Of a stretch of 64,000 nucleotides of DNA, positions 46,250 through 55,055 are shown piece after piece (positions within the stretch are counted from its first letter, which is position 1; every line of letters begins with the position of its first letter). A program made the translations under genes and the position numbers. This DNA is from Crocinitomicaceae bacterium (GTDB taxonomy: Bacteria > Bacteroidota > Bacteroidia > Flavobacteriales_D > Crocinitomicaceae). The DNA is taken from contig JAKVAR010000009.1 of assembly GCA_022447585.1 (NCBI GenBank), positions 183,133 through 247,132 on the forward strand. Direction: 5' to 3'. The notes beneath the pieces were generated by a model. It saw nothing but the letters and a program-made list of their open reading frames with translations, had not been told where the DNA came from and did not search any database.

Positions 46250-47251
46250 ATGCGAAAAAAAAAACTGCTGTTTCTTTTCTTTTTTATGCCGACTTTTCTA
46301 ATGGCTAACGATATTATGTTTAATCGATTAAAACGTCTTTATAATCATAATATTTCAAGATGTTTGGAAGTTTCTAAGAGTTATATCGAACTTTTTCCAG
46401 ATCAACCAGCCCCTTATTATTTCGCATCAATATCCTATAGAGATAAATCGGAATGGTCAAGAACCCTTAGAGGGAAATACTTAAATTTAAATAGGTGTGT
46501 TGGATATGCTGTCAAGTTTGAGGCAACGGATAATCAAGAGATTGCAGAGGAAGTATTATGGCATAATGTTAAAAAGGATATTGAAAGTCGAGCGACAATT
46601 GCAATAGAAGAATTAGAGGCTGGGAAACAATTCGGGATGGCGAAACTTCTTAGCATTCGATTAGCAGGTTTAATTGAAGAAACTGAAATTCCAGTAATTG
46701 AAGACAAAACGATAGTTGCTGAAGTGAAATCTTATCCAGAAATATCAAATGTGAGTTCTAATGCTATTTTTGTTGATGCCGGATCAAATGTGAAGTTTTA
46801 CGGATTGGCAACAGGGCGAGAAATAGTTTCTTCTGCCGACCTTCCTGGTGAGCGAGAGCTTCTTCGATTAGTAAATGAAGAGCGTTTAAAGAAGGGGCAA
46901 GTGACATTAGTTTGGGATGAAGACCTTGCGAGAGCAGCTAGATATCATTCATATGATTTAGCCACACAGAACTACTTTAATCATTCTAGCTACGACAGAA
47001 AAAATGGAGAATTAGTAAAAGTGGGAGGTACGTTTGATAGGATAAAGAGATTTTACGATAAGTCTTTCGTCAATTCCGAAAATATTGCCGCAGGTAATAA
47101 AGATGCAATTGCTACCTATAATCAATGGTATACTAGTAAAGGACACTATGAAAATATGTTTAACCCAGATAGTAGAGTAGTAGGTATTGGCGTCTTTTAT
47201 GATCCAAATTCACCATTTGGTTATTACTGGACGATGTGTACGGCAAAATAG
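46250..47251 (+). CDS. CAP/SCP-domain secreted protein
   Basis: A 333-residue exported protein. A signal peptide (RKKKLLFLFFFMPTFLMA) starts it, followed by a helical region (about 20-150) and a C-terminal CAP domain (about 205-333): ELLRLVNEERLKKGQVTLVWDEDLARAARYHSYDLA, YFNHSSYDRKNG, SENIAAGNKDA, WYTSKGHYENMFNPDSRVVGIG. The two His and Glu of the CAP cavity are visible. Bacterial CAP proteins are exported and have no agreed enzyme activity. It stands alone, divergent from the GAPDH-like operon. Confidence 0.86.
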   Translation: MRKKKLLFLFFFMPTFLMANDIMFNRLKRLYNHNISRCLEVSKSYIELFPDQPAPYYFASISYRDKSEWSRTLRGKYLNLNRCVGYAVKFEATDNQEIAEEVLWHNVKKDIESRATIAIEELEAGKQFGMAKLLSIRLAGLIEETEIPVIEDKTIVAEVKSYPEISNVSSNAIFVDAGSNVKFYGLATGREIVSSADLPGERELLRLVNEERLKKGQVTLVWDEDLARAARYHSYDLATQNYFNHSSYDRKNGELVKVGGTFDRIKRFYDKSFVNSENIAAGNKDAIATYNQWYTSKGHYENMFNPDSRVVGIGVFYDPNSPFGYYWTMCTAK

Positions 47252-47329
47252 CCTGTGTTATTAACTATTTATAATTAGACGTTCAAGCAGTTTTTTTTAA
47301 GTATTTTAGATTCTATTAAATTATCTACT

Positions 47330-48397
47330 ATGCTAAAGAAATACGTGCAGGTCTTTTTTTATGGGATAACCTTTTTTGTTAGCTCTCCAAATACTTCAGC
47401 TCAAGCCGATTCTGTTGTTCAAGCAACTATAATTGAAAGTGATTCATTAATTGCGGATAAATTATATAATTCTGGGGTTGATAAATTATCCAAAGGAAAA
47501 TTTACAGATGCAATTTCAGCGTTTGATCGAGCTATAGAAAAAAAGCCTGGATTTGAATTAGCTTTCTTCAATAGAGGAATGGCTTATATGGAAATGAAGG
47601 ATTATAATAAATCAATTATAGATTTTGATAGCTCTATTATGATCAACAATAATCCTGAAAGTTATTTTGGAAAAGCTCGCTCTAATGAAGCATTGGGTAA
47701 TGTCGATCTTGCTCTTGAAGGTTATTCTAAAACAATAGAATACGATGGTCAACATGCAAAAGCTTATTATTATAGAGCATCTATTAAATTTACACTGAAT
47801 GATTATGAAGCAGCCATTGATGATTTGGATAAAGCTGTTTTGCACGATAAGATGTATGCATATGCGTATAACGATAGAGGAAGTGCTAAACGTCAACTGG
47901 GAGACTTAGATGGAGCAATTAAAGATTATACTAAAGCAACTATGATTGATGATAAGTTGGCTTTTGCTCATAATAATCTTGGCAGTGCGAAAAGAAAAAA
48001 TGGTGATTTAAAAGGAGCTATTTATGATTATTCGAAAGCTATAAGCCTTGATAAGAATTATTATATCGCTTATAACAATCGAGGCAGTGCAAAATTTGAC
48101 TCCGGTGATTATGAAGGTGCAATAGCTGATTTTACGCAGGCCATAGCGTTAAAGTCAGATTATGTTTATGCTTGGAATAATAGAGGTGCAGCTAAATTTA
48201 AGTTAGGCGATTACAAAGGGGCTTCCGAAGATTGTACTAAAGCTATTAGTTTTGAGTCCGAATATGGTTATGCTTACATGAATAGAGGAAATGCGAAAGA
48301 ACTACTTAGAGATGAAGATGGTGCATGCGAAGATTGGTATAGAGCGATTGAACTCGGGATAGAAGTAGCAAAGTCATATACAAGTATTTGTCATTAA
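47330..48397 (+). CDS. TPR-repeat secreted protein
   Basis: A 355-residue protein with a signal peptide (MLKKYVQVFFYGITFFVSSPNTSAQ) and about eight TPR units of ~34 residues (examples: AYAYNDRGSAKRQLGDLDGAIKDYTKA, FAHNNLGSAKRKNGDLKGAIYDYSKA, YAWNNRGAAKFKLGDYKGASEDCTKA). The protein is almost only TPR. The last codons precede the start of a PorE-like gene by 14 bases, so it may feed that system. Likely a periplasmic scaffold protein. Confidence 0.85.
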   Translation: MLKKYVQVFFYGITFFVSSPNTSAQADSVVQATIIESDSLIADKLYNSGVDKLSKGKFTDAISAFDRAIEKKPGFELAFFNRGMAYMEMKDYNKSIIDFDSSIMINNNPESYFGKARSNEALGNVDLALEGYSKTIEYDGQHAKAYYYRASIKFTLNDYEAAIDDLDKAVLHDKMYAYAYNDRGSAKRQLGDLDGAIKDYTKATMIDDKLAFAHNNLGSAKRKNGDLKGAIYDYSKAISLDKNYYIAYNNRGSAKFDSGDYEGAIADFTQAIALKSDYVYAWNNRGAAKFKLGDYKGASEDCTKAISFESEYGYAYMNRGNAKELLRDEDGACEDWYRAIELGIEVAKSYTSICH

Positions 48398-48411
48398 TTA
48401 ATTCAAAAGTT

Positions 48412-50472
48412 ATGTTTAAAACTATTATAACATTAGTTGTTGGGTTAGTTGCATTAGGAACGTTTGCCCAAAATGTAGAGTTTGATAAGTCAAACTTTAA
48501 AGAAGATAAAGACGGATTTAAAAATGCCAAAGAGAACCTCAAGGAGGGAGATGGCTATTATAGTCAAGGTCCCGGGTTTTATAAAAATGCCATTGCTCCT
48601 TATGAAAAAGCGCAAGCATTTAACCCAAATAATGCAGAGCTAAATTTTAGATTAGGGGAGTGTTATTTGTCTTCTACAACTAAAGAAAAAGCTAAAGATG
48701 TTTTAGAAAGAGCGCTAAGACTGAATGCATCGATTAATCCGAAAGTTCATTATTTATTAGGCCAGGCTTATCACTTAGAAATGAATTGGGACAAAGCGAT
48801 TGCTGAATTTAGTATTTTTCAGAAGTCAGCAATGTCTAACAACGATCAATATTTAATGCAGGATGTTCGCATGAGAATTGATCAGTGCTATCATGGTAAA
48901 GATTTGGTGAAATCTCCTATACGTGTATTTGTTGATAATTTGGGAGATAAGGTTAATACTAAATATAACGAATATGGTGCAGTTATATCAGCTGATGAAT
49001 CAGTAATGATCTTCACCGCTAGAAGGCCAAATTCAACAGGAGGTAAAATTGATCCGGATATCAATGAAAATTTTGAAGATGTCTATATGTCTACAAAACA
49101 AGAGGATGGTGGCTGGTCAAAATCTGTTAATATAGGAGAACCGGTAAATACGAGTAATCATGATTCAAATTCGGGTTTATCTGCTGATGGGCAAAAGCTA
49201 TTAGTTTATATTGGAAAGAGTGGTTATGGAGATATTTTTGAATCGAACTTGGAAGGGGATAAATGGGCAAAACCTGAATCTTTAGGAAAGAATATTAATA
49301 CGAAAGATTATCATGAATCTTCGGCCTGTTATTCACCAGATGGAAATACACTTTACTTTGTTTCTAATAAACCTGAGGGACTAGGGGATCACGACATTTA
49401 TATGTCAACTAAGGATGAAAAAGGTAAATGGGGGCCATCAAAAAATTTAGGTCCAACGATAAATACAAAATATTCTGAAGAAGGAGTTTATATGCATCCA
49501 GATGGGAAAACACTTTACTTTAGTTCGCAAGGTCATGAATCAATGGGGGGATTCGATATATTTAAATCTGTATTTGATGAGAAGACTGAAAGCTGGAGTA
49601 AGCCGAAAAATATTGGCTACCCGGTTAACACAACTGAAGATGACGTTTTTTTCGTTATTTCGGCTAATGGAAGACACGGATATTATACTTCAAGCGATAA
49701 TGGATATGGGTTGAGGGATTTAATAATGGTAACCTTTTTGGGTGAAGAAAAACCAGTTATTCTAAATAATGAAGATAATTTATTGGCGAGTATTACTGCG
49801 CCCGTAAAAGAAACTGTTGTTGCACCTGTTGTTGAAGTAAATGAGGCTCAATTAACGATATTGAAAGGTGTTATCACGGATGCGCTAACTAATCGCGTTT
49901 TAGAAGCAGATATTGAGATAGTTGATAATTCTAAAAGTGTTGTAATTGCGATGTTCAAATCAAATAGTTCAACGGGTAAATACTTAGTATCATTACCAGC
50001 TGGCAAGAACTATGGTATTGCAGTTAAAAAAGAGGGGTATTTATTCCATTCGGAGAATTTTGACATCCCTGCTGCGGCCGCCTTTCAGGAGGTGAATAAA
50101 GATGTGGAATTGAAGAATTTAGCGGTTGGAAGTAAGATTGTATTGAAGAATATTTTCTTCGATACAGATAAGGCCTCATTAAGAGATGAATCAACAGCTG
50201 AGTTAAACCGGTTAATCAAATTATTAAATGATGTTCCAACTCTAAATATTGAGTTGTCTGGACATACTGATTCTCAGGGGACAGAAACTTACAATCAAGT
50301 TTTGAGTGAGAAACGGGCTAAGGCGGTAGTAAATTACTTAACTAATGCTGGTGTGTCAAAAGAGAGACTTAAATCAGCTGGATATGGCGAAATGCAACCA
50401 ATATCAACGAATGAAACTAAAGAGGGGAGACAGTTAAATCGAAGAACTGAATTTAAAGTTCTTTCATTATAG
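48412..50472 (+). CDS. PorE-like TPR-PD40-CRD-OmpA envelope protein
   Basis: The ATG at 48412 (MFKTIITLVVGLVALGTFAQ, a signal peptide) gives 686 residues; it lies 14 bases after the TPR gene. Domains: TPR-like (about 25-165), PD40 propeller (about 180-440; YFVSNKPEGLGDHDIYMS, LYFSSQGHESMGGFDIF), a carboxypeptidase-regulatory domain (about 480-560; LKGVITDALTNRVLEADIEI), and OmpA C-domain (about 575-686; NIFFDTDKASLRDES, LSGHTDSQGTETYN, QLNRRTEF). All OmpA peptidoglycan residues are kept. It is the third member of this type here, and by family best fits PorE, the peptidoglycan anchor of T9SS; which of the three is PorE is not clear. Confidence 0.85.
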   Translation: MFKTIITLVVGLVALGTFAQNVEFDKSNFKEDKDGFKNAKENLKEGDGYYSQGPGFYKNAIAPYEKAQAFNPNNAELNFRLGECYLSSTTKEKAKDVLERALRLNASINPKVHYLLGQAYHLEMNWDKAIAEFSIFQKSAMSNNDQYLMQDVRMRIDQCYHGKDLVKSPIRVFVDNLGDKVNTKYNEYGAVISADESVMIFTARRPNSTGGKIDPDINENFEDVYMSTKQEDGGWSKSVNIGEPVNTSNHDSNSGLSADGQKLLVYIGKSGYGDIFESNLEGDKWAKPESLGKNINTKDYHESSACYSPDGNTLYFVSNKPEGLGDHDIYMSTKDEKGKWGPSKNLGPTINTKYSEEGVYMHPDGKTLYFSSQGHESMGGFDIFKSVFDEKTESWSKPKNIGYPVNTTEDDVFFVISANGRHGYYTSSDNGYGLRDLIMVTFLGEEKPVILNNEDNLLASITAPVKETVVAPVVEVNEAQLTILKGVITDALTNRVLEADIEIVDNSKSVVIAMFKSNSSTGKYLVSLPAGKNYGIAVKKEGYLFHSENFDIPAAAAFQEVNKDVELKNLAVGSKIVLKNIFFDTDKASLRDESTAELNRLIKLLNDVPTLNIELSGHTDSQGTETYNQVLSEKRAKAVVNYLTNAGVSKERLKSAGYGEMQPISTNETKEGRQLNRRTEFKVLSL

Positions 50473-50491
50473 ACGTTGGATTCTAGATTAG

Positions 50492-50548
50492 AATAGATTT
50501 AAACAAAAAAGGATCTCAATTTGAGATCCTTTTTTGTTTAAATCTATT
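50492..50548. terminator. Large perfect palindromic bidirectional terminator
   Basis: Two perfect 28-base arms with a 1-base spacer (the core is AAAAAAGGATCTCAA and its complement). It lies between convergent genes and overlaps the stop codon of the universal stress protein gene. A and T runs make it work for both strands. Confidence 0.9.
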
Positions 50549-51380
50549 ATTGATACCCTGTTGCTGCACTTGCACCGCTTGAAGTAGTTAGTCCTTCAGC
50601 ATTGATTGTAAGCAATGGAATATGTAATTCATTTTCAATCATCTCTTGAATAAAAGAGTTTGGATTCGTGATAATACCATCTTTGTAGTAACCAGCAGCC
50701 ATCAAGTCTGCATCGACTTCTGCAGCATAAGCCATGAGATGCTTTTCAAAATCTACTCCTTTCTCAACTTTAGCAATAACATGTTCTACGTTATTATCTT
50801 CTAGGTATTCTCTAACAATCTTTTGATTAACTATTCGTCCTTTATCTAATAACTCATCCTTGTCATGATATCCAACAAGATGTATTGTTGCTTTGAATTT
50901 CTTGGCAATTACAGATGCAAAAGTAGCAACCTGAATACTTTTCTTTTCAAAAGAGAAAGGCATTACAATTGTTTTCATTTTCTCAACTGATTTCTTCCCT
51001 TGCGTTATTAGGAAAGGTTGATCAGAGTATGATATCATCTTAACAGCATGAGAGCCAAATACTTTTTGAAAACCTTTAGCCCCATGAGTCCCCATAACAA
51101 TTAATGCTGCATCTAATAAATCACCAGCTTTTGAGATATCTTCATAAACATCTCCAATAATAGCTTTAGTCTTAGTTAATGCTCTGTCCGAATCAGAAAG
51201 CGAGTTTAAGTAATCTTTAAATTTTAGTTTCGCCTCTAATCTTTCATGTTGGTTTTTAACAACGTGCAACAGTATGATACTTCCTTTGTTAGCGATTGAA
51301 AGGTCTAAGCCTATGCGAACAGCACTTTCCGAAACAGGAGTAAAGTCGAATGGAATGAGATAAAGAGGATTTTGGTTCAT
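50547..51380 (-). CDS. Universal stress protein, tandem Usp domains
   Basis: A 277-residue protein of two UspA-like domains (about 1-140 and 148-265). First domain: LIPFDFTPVSESAVRIGLDLS and VMGTHGAKGFQKVFGSHAVKM, which matches the G-x2-G-x9-G nucleotide-binding loop roughly. Second domain starts IVMPFSFEKKSIQVATFAS and is more divergent with AAGYYKDG. It is cytoplasmic and likely binds ATP or another nucleotide. The C-terminus is a short low-complexity tail. It shares a terminator with the PorE-like gene. Confidence 0.9.
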   Translation of the reverse strand: MNQNPLYLIPFDFTPVSESAVRIGLDLSIANKGSIILLHVVKNQHERLEAKLKFKDYLNSLSDSDRALTKTKAIIGDVYEDISKAGDLLDAALIVMGTHGAKGFQKVFGSHAVKMISYSDQPFLITQGKKSVEKMKTIVMPFSFEKKSIQVATFASVIAKKFKATIHLVGYHDKDELLDKGRIVNQKIVREYLEDNNVEHVIAKVEKGVDFEKHLMAYAAEVDADLMAAGYYKDGIITNPNSFIQEMIENELHIPLLTINAEGLTTSSGASAATGYQ

Positions 51381-51425
51381 AGTTTTAAATATTTGGTTTT
51401 ATAAATTAAAATTAACAAAATTATC

Positions 51426-53018
51426 CTATAATGATTTCGATTTTTCGAAGAGTAAGTTGATTTCTGGATCTAAAATAAAGCTAGCTACCTTAAATCCAAA
51501 ATCTAATTCGATTAGATGCTCGTAATCGCTTATCATTACAAGCGTTCTTTTCGTTTCTTTTTTTTCTGAATTTAATTGTACTTCAATTGGAAAACTAAAT
51601 AAACTATCTTGAATTTGAGCGATGGATAAATATTGTTTCCCATTCTTGTTAATTAGCTTGGAACGGAGAATAGGATGACCTTTTTGACATAACCACTGCT
51701 CGAAAAATATATTTAAATCAATTTTTGTATTCTTTTGCATTATGGCTTGAAAATCTGAAGAAGTGGCGTTTGAATATTTAAAGGCTTGATAATATTGTTG
51801 AATTCCTTGCCAAAACGCTTGATCTCCAATCCTATTTCTCAACATATGTAAAATCCATGCACCTTTTTGATAAGCATTTGGATTCAACATTTTTAATGGT
51901 TCTTGCGTTAATGTATCCTTTAATGGAAGTTCAATCATTTTTCTAAAACCTATTACGCGATTTCGATCCTTGACCAATTGCTCGTTCATTTTATCACGTC
52001 CATATTTATGTTCAATATGCAGGTTAGTGAAGTATGTTGCGAACCCTTCGCTTAACCATAAATGAGACCAATCAGCTTCAGATACCGAATTTCCAAACCA
52101 TTGATGAGCTATTTCATGTGCAATTAAATTCTCCATTTTTTCATTTCCTGTGACTGCATTTTCATCATAAAAAATACACCCAGCATTTTCCATTCCACCA
52201 TACCTCGTTGTTGATTGAACATTGAAAAGCTTCTCATAAGGATAAGGTGCGATGTTAGATTCGAAAAATAATAATGGATCCTTTGCAACAGCCATGTCCT
52301 TGAATCCTTCAGTTTTGTTTTCAGGGTATACAAAATTGACATGTTTTAAGTTGTTGAGGTGAACTAAAGTGTCTGATTCAAGTTTTGCAAGTCCAAAGAC
52401 CATAACCTTAGTTGGAAGGGGATGCATAGATTTATACGATGTTAGTGTGCTTCCACTTTTTAGTCTGGTAACCGCTTCCAGCGCACCGTTCGATATGCAG
52501 GTATAATGATCTGGGTGAGTTATATGGAATGAAATAGTTGCCTTTTCAGATGGGTGATCAACACATGGAAACCAATGATGAGCGCGGTTTGGCCAATTGT
52601 CTCCAAAAAAAGTACGATTACCGAATTTATTCTTTCCAATAACCAATCCGTCAATTGGCGTTCCTGAGTAATCTATTTTAAATGTACATTGTTTATTCGA
52701 TGGAAGTGTGTTCATTTGAATGATCAATTCATCATTCTTTTGTTTAAATTGAACCGCATCATTGTCCTGATAGACCCCCGATACCTGCATGCCTAATCCT
52801 AGTTCATTCAATTGAACCAAATCAAATGATACTTGATTAGGCTGATCTTGATCAAATTTAATTAGAATTGAGCTAGAGGCATTAATATTGTTATCAGAGT
52901 CCTTTACTTCAATGGCTATGGTATAATCGATAACATCCAACTTTTGCAGGTGACTTTGCGAAAGACCGAAAAATGGTATTAGGGTAAGTATAAATATTTT
53001 CATAAATATATTTTTCAT
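51426..53018 (-). CDS. M1-family aminopeptidase, secreted
   Basis: The ATG at 53018 (MKNIFMKIFILTLIPFFGLSQ) gives 530 residues with a signal peptide; a start 48 bases upstream is less likely. The M1 marks are GGMENAG (GxMEN exopeptidase motif), HEIAHQWFGNSVSEADWSHLWLSEGFATY (HExxH-x18-E zinc site). N-terminal domain is the M1 beta-saddle. No C-terminal helical domain, so it is of the short leukotriene A4 hydrolase-like type. It removes N-terminal amino acids, likely in the periplasm. Gene is downstream of an intergenic gap and upstream of the Usp gene. Confidence 0.92.
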   Translation of the reverse strand: MKNIFMKIFILTLIPFFGLSQSHLQKLDVIDYTIAIEVKDSDNNINASSSILIKFDQDQPNQVSFDLVQLNELGLGMQVSGVYQDNDAVQFKQKNDELIIQMNTLPSNKQCTFKIDYSGTPIDGLVIGKNKFGNRTFFGDNWPNRAHHWFPCVDHPSEKATISFHITHPDHYTCISNGALEAVTRLKSGSTLTSYKSMHPLPTKVMVFGLAKLESDTLVHLNNLKHVNFVYPENKTEGFKDMAVAKDPLLFFESNIAPYPYEKLFNVQSTTRYGGMENAGCIFYDENAVTGNEKMENLIAHEIAHQWFGNSVSEADWSHLWLSEGFATYFTNLHIEHKYGRDKMNEQLVKDRNRVIGFRKMIELPLKDTLTQEPLKMLNPNAYQKGAWILHMLRNRIGDQAFWQGIQQYYQAFKYSNATSSDFQAIMQKNTKIDLNIFFEQWLCQKGHPILRSKLINKNGKQYLSIAQIQDSLFSFPIEVQLNSEKKETKRTLVMISDYEHLIELDFGFKVASFILDPEINLLFEKSKSL

Positions 53019-53222
53019 TGTTAGTCCAATTATTATGCTGCTACGAAAAGAGTCTGTTTGAACCATTTATCAGAGTCTTTGTAAGAGCTAAATTAAGTAT
53101 GAATTTATGGAATTTATCTAGGAATCGGCAGAACCATTTAACACAACCTTGTTAGCAGTTGATTGAAGTAACACGAAATTAGAAACAAAATCAACTTAGA
53201 TTTACATTAGAACTCAATTATT

Positions 53223-55055
53223 ATGACTGAATTACACCCGCATCAACTGCATTTATTGAAATGTATCTCTGTTGAAATGAAAGAGCAAGAATCTCGTTAT
53301 GCATTGAATGATGTAACTGGCTTAAAACAAATGAGAGGATTAGGTGTTTTATTACATCCTATTCATGTAACAAGGAGGGCTTTTGGTTATGCTGACTATC
53401 CTGAAGTTTCCTTTAGGCTTTCTTATCAATGCGACACCTCAAATTTTAAAGATAATTCTGCAATAGAGTGTTTTATGGAAGGCGAAGATATTGTCAAAGG
53501 AGTTCTTCTAAGACTAAATGGAATGCAAGGTGAAATGAGGTTGTTTACTCCCGATTTCCCAGATTGGATTGAAGATAAGGGCGTAGGAATTAAATTGGCA
53601 CCGGATCATTTTACGAGTAAAATGATGAAGGAAGGGGTGAAAAATATTTCTGATTTCCCTAAGGTTTATAAAACCTTCAATGCAATACATGGTAATGCTA
53701 AATTTAGTCAAGAACTAAAACTTAAAGCCGAGATTGAATTGCAAAATGACTGCTTAAATCTTAGTCAAGTGAAAGCCATAAAAGCAGTAATCGAAAATGA
53801 CAGTCTTATCGTTTTGCACGGTCCCCCGGGAACAGGAAAGACAACTACGCTTATTGAAGCCATTGCTCAATTAGTCAAAGAAGGAAAACGTGTAGTTGTT
53901 TCGGCTCCTAGCAATACTGCTGTTGACAATGTAGCTAAGGGGTTATTGTTAAATGATATAGATATTTTACGTGTTGGCAATACAGTTAAGGTAGATGACG
54001 ATATTTTTGCTCATACACCCGAAGGTAGAATGCTTGCATCAAAGGAGTCGAAAGAGATTAAAAGGCTGAAAATTAAATCAGAAGAACTTCTTAAGATGTC
54101 GTATCAGTACAAACGAAAATTTGGTAAAGCTGAACGAGATCAAAGAAGATTGTTAATGAATGAAGTGAAACGAATCCGAAAGGAGATTCGCGATATGCGA
54201 AATTATTTTGATGAAAAGCTTTTTACGAAGACAAATGTGATTCTTGGAACCCCGATTGGTTTGAATAACTTTTTAGCGGAAGGAACTCTTTTTGATACGC
54301 TTATAATTGATGAAGCTGGTCAGTCGATAGAGCCAATGGCTTGGATGCTTTTTCCTTTTGCTAAGAATTGGGTTCTAGCTGGAGATCCTTTTCAGTTACC
54401 ACCAACAGTATTGTCTGAGGAGGCTAGACGTATGCACTACAATACGTCAATTTTAGAGTCATCCTTTAAGAATTGTAATGACGTGTTTTTCTTGAACACA
54501 CAATATAGAATGAAGAAGTCTATTGCAGATTTCTCTTCTAGGTATTTTTATGACTCTAAGCTTATAACTCCTGAAAGTCAGTGTGATAATGCGCAACATG
54601 TTGTTTTTTACGATACTGCCGGTACTGGTTTTGAAGAAATAAGAGGCAAGGATGGAAATAGCTTAATGAATGAAGGGGAACTTGATTTGATTCGTAAAAT
54701 CATTGAAATAGAAAACTTAAATTTAATGGATGTCGCTATAATTTCTCCTTATTCAGGCCAAGTCCAATTGGTAAAAGAACATTTCGATAAAAATACACGT
54801 ATCAGTACAATCGATAGTTTTCAAGGTCAAGAGAAAGAAGTGATTATTTTAAGTCTCGTACGTTCCAATTCTGACTCTACGATCGGCTTCTTAAAAGATT
54901 ACAGAAGAATGAATGTTGCCATGACAAGGGCAAAGCAAAAACTGTTTGTAATAGGAGATAGTTCTACGATAGGAAATGATCCCTTTTATTCCCAGTTTCT
55001 CGAGTACATGGATGAGATAGAAGGGTATAGGAGCGCTTGGGAGTTAATGTCTTAA
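53223..55055 (+). CDS. UPF1/IGHMBP2-like superfamily 1 helicase
   Basis: A 610-residue SF1 helicase. Walker A GPPGTGKTTTLIEA (about 200-213), motif Ia SAPSNTAVDNVAKG, Walker B LIIDEAGQSIEPMAW, motif III GDPFQLPPTV, motif IV/V DSFQGQEKEVIILSLVRSN, and motif VI NVAMTRAKQKLFVIGD. The N-terminal ~190 residues form an OB-like/stalk region as in IGHMBP2. Such proteins unwind RNA or DNA; a stand-alone bacterial one has unknown target. It is plus strand and overlaps by 4 bases at the end with the nuclease gene on the other strand. Confidence 0.92.
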   Translation: MTELHPHQLHLLKCISVEMKEQESRYALNDVTGLKQMRGLGVLLHPIHVTRRAFGYADYPEVSFRLSYQCDTSNFKDNSAIECFMEGEDIVKGVLLRLNGMQGEMRLFTPDFPDWIEDKGVGIKLAPDHFTSKMMKEGVKNISDFPKVYKTFNAIHGNAKFSQELKLKAEIELQNDCLNLSQVKAIKAVIENDSLIVLHGPPGTGKTTTLIEAIAQLVKEGKRVVVSAPSNTAVDNVAKGLLLNDIDILRVGNTVKVDDDIFAHTPEGRMLASKESKEIKRLKIKSEELLKMSYQYKRKFGKAERDQRRLLMNEVKRIRKEIRDMRNYFDEKLFTKTNVILGTPIGLNNFLAEGTLFDTLIIDEAGQSIEPMAWMLFPFAKNWVLAGDPFQLPPTVLSEEARRMHYNTSILESSFKNCNDVFFLNTQYRMKKSIADFSSRYFYDSKLITPESQCDNAQHVVFYDTAGTGFEEIRGKDGNSLMNEGELDLIRKIIEIENLNLMDVAIISPYSGQVQLVKEHFDKNTRISTIDSFQGQEKEVIILSLVRSNSDSTIGFLKDYRRMNVAMTRAKQKLFVIGDSSTIGNDPFYSQFLEYMDEIEGYRSAWELMS

